A stretch of 64,000 bases of DNA, taken from Chiayiivirga sp. Lineage in GTDB: Bacteria > Pseudomonadota > Gammaproteobacteria > Xanthomonadales > Xanthomonadaceae. Shown here one piece after another: positions 19,501 to 28,338 of the stretch; positions within the stretch are counted from its first letter, which is position 1, and each line of letters starts with the position of its first letter. Where the stretch lies: NCBI GenBank assembly GCA_022647565.1, contig JALCLA010000002.1, positions 434,001 through 498,000 on the forward strand, in the 5' to 3' direction. The notes beneath the pieces are model-generated. The model worked only from the letters and a program-made list of their open reading frames with translations. It searched no databases and had not been told where the DNA came from. The translations under genes were made by a program, and so were the position numbers.

Positions 19501-21252
19501 TCAGTCGGCCAGCGCCGCGGCAATACGCTGCTGCTCGGCACGCAACGCGGCCGGCGTGCGCTCGCCGAACTCGTCGAGGTACTCGCCGATCGCGGCGAAC
19601 TCCTTGCGCCAGGCGTGCGGCTCCACTTCCAGCAACTGGTCGAGCGTGCCGTGATCGAGGGCCAGACCATCGAGGTTGAGATCCTGGCGGTACGGAACAG
19701 CGCCGATCGGCGTTTCCACCGCGCCCACCTTGCCGGCGCACCGCTGCAGGATCCACTCCAGCACGCGCATGTTGTCGCCGAAGCCCGGCCACAGGAACTT
19801 GCCGTCGCCATCCTTGCGGAACCAGTTGACGTGGAAGACCTTGGGCGGATGCGCGGCGCGCTCGCCGAACGAGAGCCAGTGCGCGAAGTAGTCGCCGAAG
19901 TTGTAACCGGCGAAGGGCTTCATCGCCATCGGATCGCGCCGCACCACGCCCACGGCACCGGTGGCCGCCGCCGTGGTTTCGGAGGCCATCGAGGCCCCGA
20001 CCAGCACGCCGTGGGTCCAGTCGCGCGCCTGAAACACCAGCGGCACCAGCGATTCGCGCCGGCCGCCGAAAACGATGGCATCGAGCGGCACGCCGGCCGG
20101 ATTCTCCGCCTCCGGTGACCAGCTCGGGCACTGCCTGGCACTGACGGTGAAGCGCGAATTGGGATGGGCCGCCGGTCCGTTCGTCGGATCGTAGTCACGC
20201 CCCTGCCAGTCGGTCACTGGCGTCCCCTGCGACAGGCCTTCCCACCAGGGCTGGTTGTCGGCGGTGACCGCGACATTGGTGAAGATCGCGTCGCGATTGA
20301 GCATGGCGAGCGCGTTCGGGTTGGTCTTGGCGCTGGTGCCGGGCGCGACGCCGAAGTAGCCGGCTTCCGGATTGATCGCGTACAGGCGACCGTCCGCTCC
20401 GGGCTGCATCCAGCAGATGTCGTCGCCGATGGTGAAGACCTTCCAGCCGTCCTTCCGATAGCCTTCCGGCGGAATCAGCATCGCGAGGTTGGTCTTGCCG
20501 CAGGCGCTCGGGAACGCCGCCGCGATGTAGCGGGTCTCACCCTGCGGGTTCTGGATGCCGACGATCAGCATGTGCTCGGCCAGCCAACCTTCCTGGCGCG
20601 CCTGCCAGCTGGCGATGCGCAGCGCATGGCACTTCTTGCCCAGCAGCGCATTGCCGCCATAGCCGGAGCCGTAGGACTTGATCGTCAGTTCTTCGGGGAA
20701 ATGCATGATGTAGCGTCGCTCGGGGTCGAGCTCGCCGGTGGAGTGCAGGCCCTTGACGAAACTGCCTTCGCGCTCGATCCGCGCCTGCGCCGCCGCGCCC
20801 ATGCGCGTCATCAGGCGCATGTTGGCCACGACATAGGGTGAATCGGTGATCTCCACGCCACAGCGCGCGATGGGCGAGGCGATCGGTCCCATGCAATACG
20901 GCACTACGTACAGGGTGCGGCCCTTCATGCAACCGTCGAACAGCGCATCGATCCGGGCATGAGCCTCGTCCGGGGCCATCCAGTGGTTGTTCGGGCCGGC
21001 ATCCTGCTCGTGCTGCGAACACACGAAGGTGAGGTGCTCCACCCGCGCCACGTCGGACACCGAGGATCGATGCAGATGGCAATTCGGGTGGGTTTCGGGG
21101 TTGAGCGGGATCAGGATGCCGTCCGCCACCATCCGTGCGGTCAGGGCGCGATGCTCTTCGTCCGAGCCGGTGCACCAGTGGATGTGATCCGGTTTGGTCA
21201 GGCGGGCAACTTCCTCGACCCATTGGGTGAGGGCAGCGAGCGAACTGGACAT
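19501..21252 (-). CDS. pckG: Phosphoenolpyruvate carboxykinase (GTP)
   Basis: 583 residues, complete. It interconverts oxaloacetate + GTP and phosphoenolpyruvate + GDP + CO2 in gluconeogenesis. Diagnostic stretches are the P-loop-like AAFPSACGKTNLAML with the reactive cysteine, the substrate region SYGSGYGGNALLGKKCHALR, the metal site TIGDDICWM, and the GTP-specific FxGYNFGDY segment (KPFAGYNFGDYFAHW). The GTP form, and not the ATP-type PckA, is clear from these motifs. With malic enzyme at 61-63 kb it links the TCA cycle to C3 metabolism. Confidence 0.97.
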   Translation of the reverse strand: MSSSLAALTQWVEEVARLTKPDHIHWCTGSDEEHRALTARMVADGILIPLNPETHPNCHLHRSSVSDVARVEHLTFVCSQHEQDAGPNNHWMAPDEAHARIDALFDGCMKGRTLYVVPYCMGPIASPIARCGVEITDSPYVVANMRLMTRMGAAAQARIEREGSFVKGLHSTGELDPERRYIMHFPEELTIKSYGSGYGGNALLGKKCHALRIASWQARQEGWLAEHMLIVGIQNPQGETRYIAAAFPSACGKTNLAMLIPPEGYRKDGWKVFTIGDDICWMQPGADGRLYAINPEAGYFGVAPGTSAKTNPNALAMLNRDAIFTNVAVTADNQPWWEGLSQGTPVTDWQGRDYDPTNGPAAHPNSRFTVSARQCPSWSPEAENPAGVPLDAIVFGGRRESLVPLVFQARDWTHGVLVGASMASETTAAATGAVGVVRRDPMAMKPFAGYNFGDYFAHWLSFGERAAHPPKVFHVNWFRKDGDGKFLWPGFGDNMRVLEWILQRCAGKVGAVETPIGAVPYRQDLNLDGLALDHGTLDQLLEVEPHAWRKEFAAIGEYLDEFGERTPAALRAEQQRIAAALAD

Positions 21253-21381
21253 CGCGGAAACAACTCCTGCGCCGTTGGGGGCGTAGTCAATCGAAGGGAG
21301 AGGGCGTCGACCGCCGCCGGTCCGGGACCGGATCAGGTGCGCATTATCGCCGATTGCGGGCCGCGCAGCCCGGACCCCGGT

Positions 21382-21969
21382 TCACACGGTCGGGATCAGG
21401 GTGGCGGTGACGTGCTCGACGTAGGCGTCGAACTCATCGTGCTGCAGGCGCGGCTGGCCCAGTTGCAGCGACAGCTGCAGGAACCCGACATAGGCGGCGT
21501 ACGCGAGCCGGGCGCGATGCTGGGCTTCGGTGCGGGCCATCCCGAGCTGGCGGAAGGCGAGCATCAGGTAGTCGAGGCGCCGTTTCGAAACCCGCTGCAT
21601 CACCGGCTGCACCACGGGATGGTCGAGCGCCTTGAGCAGCTCGGAATAGATCACGTGCGACTTGACCTCGTGCGCCACGCGGCGGAACAGTTCGCGCATG
21701 CGGTCACGCGGCTCGACAATGGCTTCGACCCGTGCAAACACTTCTTCCAGTTCCACCTGCTCCCAGCGTTCCAGCGCCGCCTTGAGCAGCGCCTCGCGCG
21801 AGGGGAAGTGCCAATAGAAGCTGCCCTTGGTGACGCCCAGGCGGCGCGCCAGCGGTTCCACCGCCACCGCGGCGACGCCATCCTCGGCAATCTGGTCCAG
21901 CGCCGCCCTGGCCCAGTCGTCCGCTGACAGGCGCGGACCGCGTTCGAGTTTCTTGGTGGCGCCTAACAT
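21382..21969 (-). CDS. TetR-family transcriptional regulator
   Basis: 195 residues. The N-terminal helix-turn-helix (AVAVEPLARRLGVTKGSFYWHFPSREALL) is typical of TetR regulators; the C-terminal 140 residues form the ligand-binding dimer domain. It is divergent from the hydrolase-acyl-CoA dehydrogenase operon and separated from it by 183 bp with two palindromes, so it is likely the repressor of that operon and perhaps of itself. A fatty acyl-CoA ligand would fit the neighbours but is inference. Confidence 0.92.
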   Translation of the reverse strand: MLGATKKLERGPRLSADDWARAALDQIAEDGVAAVAVEPLARRLGVTKGSFYWHFPSREALLKAALERWEQVELEEVFARVEAIVEPRDRMRELFRRVAHEVKSHVIYSELLKALDHPVVQPVMQRVSKRRLDYLMLAFRQLGMARTEAQHRARLAYAAYVGFLQLSLQLGQPRLQHDEFDAYVEHVTATLIPTV

Positions 21970-22103
21970 GTCAGGAATCGCTGAACTCTACTGAGCGGGC
22001 TGCGCCAGTCTATCGGTGCGGCACCGTATTGCAAGCCCGATAGCCACGGCTGCGTTCCTGAAATTGCTTTTCATATCATTGCGATAGGTTTCACCCTCAT
22101 GCC

Positions 22104-22152
22104 ATACGCATGCGTATTGACAGGGCTTCCACGCATCACCATACTTGATGGT
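22104..22152 (+). promoter_or_regulatory. Promoter and palindromic operators of the fadE operon
   Basis: TTGACA at 22117-22122 and CATACT at 22140-22145 are spaced by exactly 17 bp. Two palindromes overlap them: ATACGCATGCGTAT (22104-22117) runs into the -35 box, and CCATAC/GTATGG arms (22139-22144 and 22151-22156) flank the start point. This placement fits repression by the divergent TetR protein. The expected start point is at or next to the ATG at 22153, so the mRNA may be leaderless. Confidence 0.6.
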
Positions 22153-23085
22153 ATGGACAACGCCATGGCGATGGAACCGATGTGCCCCGACCCGCGCCCG
22201 GAATACTTCCGTGGCATCGACGGCCAGCGTCTGGTGGGCGAACGTTGGGGCGCCTCGGCGGATCTGCTCTACCTGCACGGCTTCGGCCAGACCCGTCAGG
22301 CCTGGGCCAGGACGGCGGCGCATCTGGCCGCCGCCGGCTTCGGTGGCCTCGCCCTCGATGGCCGCGGTCATGGCGAAAGTGACTGGAACGCGGCGGAACA
22401 CGCCTACTCGATGGAGCAATTCATCGCCGACATCGACACGGTGGCGGCCGGGCAACCCTCCAGGCCGGTGCTGGTGGGCGCCTCGATGGGCGGCCTGCTC
22501 GGCCTCGTGACCGAAGGCGAGTCGGCATCCGGCCGGTACTCGGCCCTGGTACTGGTCGACATCACGCCGCGCTGGGAAGCGCAGGGCGTGGAGCGCATCC
22601 TCGACTTCATGGGCGCGCATCCCGAGGGGTTCGCCGACCTCGACGCCGCGGCCGACGCAATCATGAGCTACCTGCCGCACCGGCGCCGGCGCAAGACGCC
22701 GGAGGAACTGTCGAGCCTGCTGGTGCGACACGCCGACGGTCGCTGGCGCTGGCATTGGGATCCGCGCATGCTGGACGAGGTTGCGCGCGACGGTGCGCGT
22801 TACCAGCAGCGCCTGATGCAGGCTGCGCGTCAGGTCCGCATTCCCACCTTGTTGATCAGCGGCGGCCTCAGCGACCTGGTGTCCGATGCCACCGTCGACG
22901 AGTTCCTGCAACTGGTGCCGCACGCGCAACACGTGCGGATCGCCGATGCCACCCACATGGTGGCAGGTGACCGCAACGATGCCTTCACGGCGGCAATCCA
23001 GGATTTCCTCACCGCGCTGCCGTCGCGCCGCGCCGTTTCCGCAACCGCCCCATCCGTCGATACTGTTCCTGGAGTCGCGCCATGA
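22153..23085 (+). CDS. Alpha/beta hydrolase
   Basis: About 310 residues of alpha/beta-hydrolase fold. The oxyanion-side motif is LYLHGFGQTRQAW, the nucleophile elbow is VGASMGGLLG (Ser), the acid is likely in LISGGLSDLVS, and the catalytic His is in ADATHMVAGD. The upstream ATG at 22099 would lie inside the promoter and operators, so the start at 22153 is preferred. Its stop overlaps the ATG of the next gene (ATGA), indicating translational coupling with the acyl-CoA dehydrogenase. Possibly an ester or thioester hydrolase in lipid use. Confidence 0.87.
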   Translation: MDNAMAMEPMCPDPRPEYFRGIDGQRLVGERWGASADLLYLHGFGQTRQAWARTAAHLAAAGFGGLALDGRGHGESDWNAAEHAYSMEQFIADIDTVAAGQPSRPVLVGASMGGLLGLVTEGESASGRYSALVLVDITPRWEAQGVERILDFMGAHPEGFADLDAAADAIMSYLPHRRRRKTPEELSSLLVRHADGRWRWHWDPRMLDEVARDGARYQQRLMQAARQVRIPTLLISGGLSDLVSDATVDEFLQLVPHAQHVRIADATHMVAGDRNDAFTAAIQDFLTALPSRRAVSATAPSVDTVPGVAP

Positions 23086-25545
23086 CTTACCTCCTGCCCT
23101 TGCTCGCTGCTGCTGGCCGGCGCGTTCGCGGCCTACCACCGCACCTCGCTCATGACCTGGGCCATTCTCAGCGTCGCGGCGCTGGCGGCCGCCGTACTGC
23201 TCGACGCGAACCTGATCGCCACGGCGGTGGCGCTGGCGGTGTTCGCTCTGGTTGCAGTGCCGCTGCTGCACACCGGCCTGCGCCGCAGCAAGCTCACCGC
23301 GCCCTTGCTGAAGATCTACACCCGCATGCTGCCGCAGCTCTCCGACACCGAGAAGACCGCGCTGGAAGCCGGCACCGTCGGTTTCGAAGGCGAGCTGTTC
23401 TCGGGCATGCCGAAGTGGAAGGACCTGCTGGCGCAGCCGAAGCCCGAGCTGACCGCGGCCGAACAAGCCTTCCTCGACGGCCCGGTGGAAGAAGTACTGC
23501 GCATGACCAACGACTGGGACATCACCCACGTGCGCGCCGACCTGCCGCCGGAAATCTGGGAGTTCCTCGGCAAACACAAGTTCTTCGGCATGATCATCCC
23601 GAAGCAGTACGGTGGCCTCGGCTTCTCCGCCACCGCGCACTCGCGCGTGATCGCCAAGCTGGCTTCGATCTCCAGCACGCTCTCGTCCACCGTCGGCGTG
23701 CCGAACTCGCTTGGCCCGGGCGAACTGCTGATGCACTACGGCACCGACGAGCAGAAGAACCACTACCTGCCGCGCCTGGCCGACGGCCGCGAGATTCCCT
23801 GCTTCGCGCTCACCGGCCCCAGCGCCGGTTCGGATGCCACCTCGATTCCCGACTACGGCATCGTCTGCGAAGGCGAATGGAACGGCGCCAAGGTCGTGGG
23901 CGTGAAACTCACCTTCGACAAGCGCTACATCACGCTCGCCCCGGTCGCAACGGTCATCGGCCTCGCGTTCCGCCTCTACGATCCGGACGGCTTGCTCGGC
24001 GAGCAGCCCGACCACGGCATCACGCTGGCGCTGATGCCGCGCGGCACGCCGGGCCTGGAGGTCGGACGCCGCCACTTGCCGCTCAACTGCACCTTCCAGA
24101 ACGGCCCGGTGAAGGGTGAGGGCGTGTTCCTGCCGCTGTCGCAACTCATCGGCGGCGAGGACTACATCGGCCAAGGCTGGCGCATGCTGGTCGAGTGTCT
24201 GTCCGTGGGCCGCGCCATCACCCTGCCGTCCACCGCCAGCGGCGGCATGCAGATGGGGGCGCTGGTCACCGGCGCGTATGCACGCATCCGCAAGCAGTTC
24301 GGTCTCTCGATCGGCCGCTTCGAAGGCGTGGAAGAAGCCCTCGCGCGCATTGCTGGCTATGCCTATGCCGGCAGCGCGCTGTCGCAGGCCACCGCCGCGG
24401 CGGTGGATCGCGGCGAGAAACCGGCCGTGCCCTCGGCCATTGCGAAATACCACTGCACCGAGCTCGCACGCGAAGTGGCGCGCGACACGATGGATGTGCA
24501 CGGCGGCAAGGGCGTGATCCTCGGCCCGAAGAACTATCTGGGTCGCGCCTGGCAGGCCGCGCCCATCGCCATCACGGTGGAGGGCGCGAACATCATGACG
24601 CGCTCGCTGATGATCTTCGGCCAGGGCGCGATCCGCTGCCATCCCTGGGTGCTGAAGGAAATGCAGGCGGCGCAGCACCCCGAGGCCAGCACGCGACTGA
24701 AGGAGTTCGACCGGGCCCTGTTCGGACATATCGGCTTCGCGGTGTCGAACGCGGTCCGCAGCCTGTGGTTCGGTCTCACGGCGGCACGCTTCGGCTCCGC
24801 GCCGGGCGACGCCTACACGCGTCGCTTCTACCGCAAGCTCAACCGCTACTCGGCCAACCTCGCGCTGGTGGCCGACACCTCGATGCTGACCCTCGGCGGC
24901 AAGCTCAAGTTCAAGGAGAAGCTCTCCGCGCGCCTGGGCGACGTGCTGAGCCAGCTCTACATCGCCAGCGCCATGCTCAAGCGCTACGAAGACCGCGAGC
25001 GTCCCGGCGGCGAGCAACCGCTGCTGGCGTGGGCCTTCCACGATTCCGCCTACAAGATCGAAATGGCACTCTCCACCGCGCTGCGCAACTTCCCGATCCG
25101 CCCGGTGGGCTGGTTGCTGTGGATGCTGGTGTTCCCCTGGGGCCGGCGCGCGCAGGCACCGTCGGATCGGCTTGGCCATCGCCTTGCCTCCCTGCTGCTC
25201 ACGCCCGGCGACACCCGTGATCGCCTGGGCGAACATGCCTTCGTCACGCCCTGCGCCAACAATCCCGCGGGGCGCGTGATAGCAGCGCTGCCGAAGGTGA
25301 TCGCCGCCGAGCCGGTGGAGCGCAAGTTCCACAAGGCGGTGAAGGCCGGCGAGATCACCGCACGCGAGATGGACGCACAACTGCACGAGGCCCAGCTCAA
25401 GGGCATCCTCGGCGCAGACGAGGTGGCCCTGCTGCAGGAGGTGGCGGCCCTCGTGCATGACGTCATCTCGGTCGACGACTTCGATCCGTCCGAGCTGGTT
25501 GCCGCCACGCATCTGCGCAAAGGCACCCTGGACAAGGCAGCCTGA
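23082..25545 (+). CDS. fadE: Acyl-CoA dehydrogenase FadE type, N-terminal frameshift
   Basis: Large FadE-like acyl-CoA dehydrogenase of about 820 residues, first step of beta-oxidation at the inner membrane. The core has NDWDITHVRADLPPEIWEFL, ALTGPSAGSDATSIPDYG, FDKRYITLAPVATVIGLAFR and the helical DVHGGKGVILGPKNYLGRAW region. The ATG at 23082 overlaps the hydrolase stop. From there MTYLLPLL reads into another frame unless one base near 23106 is removed, which gives a second hydrophobic stretch (LLLAGAFAAYHRTSLMTWAI). Without that correction the ORF starts at 23152. The two N-terminal membrane segments fit the family. Confidence 0.93.
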
Positions 25546-25548
25546 CCG

Positions 25549-26019
25549 ATGGCCGAAACCCGGCTGCTGGCGTTGTATCGCAAGCTGCAACGCTGGCCGG
25601 GCGGGGCCTGGCTGTTCTCGCGCGCGGTGTGCTTCAAGGCGCCCTACTTCGCCAGCATCGCGCCGCGCTTCACCTTGCTCGAAGCCGGGCGTTGCGAAGC
25701 GACGATCCCGGACCGCCGCGCGGTGCACAACCACATCGGCACGGTGCACGCGATTGCCCTGTGCAACCTGGCCGAACTGTGCGGCGGCGTGATGACCGAT
25801 GCCAGCCTGCCGGCCGACATGCGCTGGATTCCCAAGGGCATGACAGTGTCGTATCTGAAGAAGGCGAAGGGCCGCCTGCGCGGCGTGGCCACACCCGAAA
25901 TTCCGCTGGTCAGTGCGAGCAGCGGCTACGACTTGCCCGTGAACGTGGACGTCTTCGACGCCGACGGCGTGAAGGTGTTCAACGCACGCATCCTCATGTG
26001 GCTGTCGCCACGCGAGTGA
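25549..26019 (+). CDS. Hotdog-fold thioesterase-like protein (DUF4442)
   Basis: 156 residues of hotdog type. HNHIGTVHAIALCNLAELCGG is the helical segment with the conserved HNHxGTVHA pattern, followed by strands (MTVSYLKKAKGRLRGVAT). DUF4442/PaaI-like proteins hydrolyse or bind acyl-CoA. Three bases separate it from the acyl-CoA dehydrogenase stop, so it is the third gene of the hydrolase-fadE operon and probably acts on its acyl-CoA pool. Confidence 0.85.
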   Translation: MAETRLLALYRKLQRWPGGAWLFSRAVCFKAPYFASIAPRFTLLEAGRCEATIPDRRAVHNHIGTVHAIALCNLAELCGGVMTDASLPADMRWIPKGMTVSYLKKAKGRLRGVATPEIPLVSASSGYDLPVNVDVFDADGVKVFNARILMWLSPRE

Positions 26020-26082
26020 CCCCGGAATCGGGCGCGACCGCGCCCGGGCCATCCGATTCCCGGCAAGCTGCGTGCGCTTGAC

Positions 26083-26790
26083 TCAGCGCGGCTCGGGGCG
26101 GTGCACCGGTTCCTCCGGCGCATAGCGTCGGCGCACTCGTGAGCCCGACGGGCGCGGCGCAACACGATGCTCCTGCAGCACCGCCCCCTGGGTGCGGCCA
26201 TTCCCGGTCGCCAGATCGTAGTTGTATGCCCGCACCTGGAGCCGGATCACTTCCCGCGCCAGCACGCGCGCGGCCGCGCGCCGGGCGCGTCTACAGTCCT
26301 CGGCCGGCGGCAAGGCCAGCAGGCGTCGCTCGACCGCTCCGGCCGCCTCGATGCCGTGACGTCGATGCCCCGCCTCGTGCACGGCCAGTCCGCGCAACAT
26401 TCGCTTCACCTCGTCGCCCAGTTCGGGCGACGTCGGATGCGTCGGCTTCCACTCCGGCAAGGTCTGGACGATGTGCACGTGCACCCGAATGCGTTGCAGC
26501 ACGCAGCGCCCGTCGACGCGCGGCTCCAGCTCGTAGCGCGCCTCGATCCCCACTTCGGTCAAGCCATGCGAACTCGCCGGTTCGCCATCGCTCTGAACCG
26601 CGCGATGCGTCTCCAGTTGCACCGCCAGCTCCGCAGAGGACGCGCCATCGAGGATGTAGCTGCGCCGTTCCTCGTCCACGACCACCTCGGCGAATGCGGC
26701 GGACGCGCCCACCAGCAGCACGGCTGCGATGGCAAGGCGGAGCGCAGGCCGGATCAGGCAGAGACCAGGGGCGGGATGCGCGATCTGCAT
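26083..26790 (-). CDS. Secreted DUF922-like putative zinc protease
   Basis: 235 residues. The N-terminus has a signal peptide (IRPALRLAIAAVLLVGASAAFAE). A HEAGHRRHG motif near residue 140 and the ExLEPRVDGRCVLQRIRVHV strands resemble DUF922, a family of predicted Zn-dependent peptidases. The C-terminal 40 residues are Arg/Pro-rich and look disordered. Substrate not predictable; periplasmic by signal peptide. Confidence 0.72.
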   Translation of the reverse strand: MQIAHPAPGLCLIRPALRLAIAAVLLVGASAAFAEVVVDEERRSYILDGASSAELAVQLETHRAVQSDGEPASSHGLTEVGIEARYELEPRVDGRCVLQRIRVHVHIVQTLPEWKPTHPTSPELGDEVKRMLRGLAVHEAGHRRHGIEAAGAVERRLLALPPAEDCRRARRAAARVLAREVIRLQVRAYNYDLATGNGRTQGAVLQEHRVAPRPSGSRVRRRYAPEEPVHRPEPR

Positions 26791-26823
26791 GGCGGCGATG
26801 CGGTCGGTGCGGCCAAACCCGGC

Positions 26824-28152
26824 CTAGCGTTCCGCCGGAAGCCTCTTCTCTTCCCGCAGCAGCCGCCAGGCGCTGATCGTCATCGCGCTTGCCAGCAGCA
26901 GGCCGGCGGCGAACACGATCTGCGCGCCAAACAGCGACAGCGCCTTGTAGATCCAGGAAAAGCTGACTTCGCCGCCGCGATAGAACGCGGTGTCGATCGC
27001 GGCGCCGGCCTTGTAGCGCCATTGTCGATCGACGCGGGTGTAGATGGTTTCGCGCCCGGGCTTCATCAGCGAAAACTCGTTCGAACGCGTCACCACCAGC
27101 ACGCCCGCCACCAGCATCGGCAGTGGCGAGGCGGCCAGCACCGCAAAACCCAGCAACAGGGCGACCATCGGAATCATCAGGGTCGGCCACAGGCCGAAGC
27201 GAGACAGCAGGGTGCGGGTCACGAACAACTGCACCACCAGCGTAAGCACGGCCACCGCGATGTCGATGGCGGCGTAGTACTCGGCGCGAGCCTCGGCCGT
27301 GGCGAACGAGGCGCGGGCAATCGCATTTTGCTGGTTGTAGAGCAGTTGCCCGACGCCGACCCCAAGGAACACCATCAGCGCCATCCAGCGCAGCAGCGGC
27401 TCCCTGACGACCAGCTTCAAACCGGCGAGCACGGCACCGCCCATCGCGCTCTCGTTGTCGCGCCCCACCTTGATCTCGCGCTGCACGGCCCAGCGTCGCA
27501 ACTGAACGATGCAGAGCACGCAGACCGAGAGGAAACTTCCCGATACCAGCATCAGGTTGGCAAGGCCGACCCGCTCGGCCAGTGCGCCCGTGATGATCGG
27601 CCCGACGAAGGCTCCGACCGTGCCGGCAGCACCGATGTAACCGTAGTAGCGTCTTGCCTCGGCATTGGAGAACACGTCGGCCATGAAACTCCAGAACACC
27701 GACACGGAAAACACGTTGAACACCGTGACCCAGAGGAAGAACGCCATCCCGCGGCCGCCGATGTCGCGATCGAACAGCGCGTAGAACACCAGCAGGCAGG
27801 CGATGAAGAATCCGAACAGCACCGGCATGAACACCCGCCGTGGATACCTGGACACCAGCGCGCCGTAAAGCGGTTGCGCGACCAGGATGAGCACGAAGGT
27901 GCAGGTGGCGAGCACCTGCAGGATCAGTTCGGCGAGCGGGATCCCGTGCTCGGCGAAGTAGCGGATCATCGCTGCCGGAAACACCGCCTCGACGTCGCTT
28001 GAGGCGCCCATCGCATCACGCACGGGGCGCAGCACGTAGTAGCCGCTCAGGAGGCAGAAGAAATAGAGGAAGGACCACAGCAACGGCGGCGACTCGCGCA
28101 GGGCGTCGCGGACTCGGCTCAAGGTTGCGCCCTGCGGATCGGCTGAACTCAT
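26824..28152 (-). CDS. Polytopic transporter, MFS / NTP-NDP antiporter-like
   Basis: About 442 residues with roughly 12 hydrophobic helices. The first, SPPLLWSFLYFFCLLSGYYVLRPVRDAMG, has the YYxLRPVRD signature seen in the Tlc/AAA nucleotide translocase-like branch; later helices (YYGYIGAAGTVGAFVGPIIT) look like MFS. Free-living bacteria have such homologues with no known substrate. Starts at 28152 or 28176 are possible. It overlaps no neighbour and has no clear operon partner. Confidence 0.75.
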   Translation of the reverse strand: MSSADPQGATLSRVRDALRESPPLLWSFLYFFCLLSGYYVLRPVRDAMGASSDVEAVFPAAMIRYFAEHGIPLAELILQVLATCTFVLILVAQPLYGALVSRYPRRVFMPVLFGFFIACLLVFYALFDRDIGGRGMAFFLWVTVFNVFSVSVFWSFMADVFSNAEARRYYGYIGAAGTVGAFVGPIITGALAERVGLANLMLVSGSFLSVCVLCIVQLRRWAVQREIKVGRDNESAMGGAVLAGLKLVVREPLLRWMALMVFLGVGVGQLLYNQQNAIARASFATAEARAEYYAAIDIAVAVLTLVVQLFVTRTLLSRFGLWPTLMIPMVALLLGFAVLAASPLPMLVAGVLVVTRSNEFSLMKPGRETIYTRVDRQWRYKAGAAIDTAFYRGGEVSFSWIYKALSLFGAQIVFAAGLLLASAMTISAWRLLREEKRLPAER

Positions 28153-28338
28153 CGGCGGTCGGTTCCACGCGGACATCGCGCCGGCGCACGGTACCCGAGC
28201 GCGCCGCGCAAGCCAACCGCCGGCACCGCACCCAGTCGCCCACGGCAATGCGTACCGCGTCACGGTCCTGCGCGTGGTGTGCCGGCTTCCGCGTACTCCG
28301 AGCAATTGCTCTAGTGGCCACGCCTAGCCTCGCTGCGC

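Noticed and set aside
21988..26052. Minus-strand ORF of 1354 codons over the fadE operon
   Set aside because: GC-rich antisense shadow; composition is His/Arg/Gln-heavy, and it lies opposite hydrolase, fadE and thioesterase genes.
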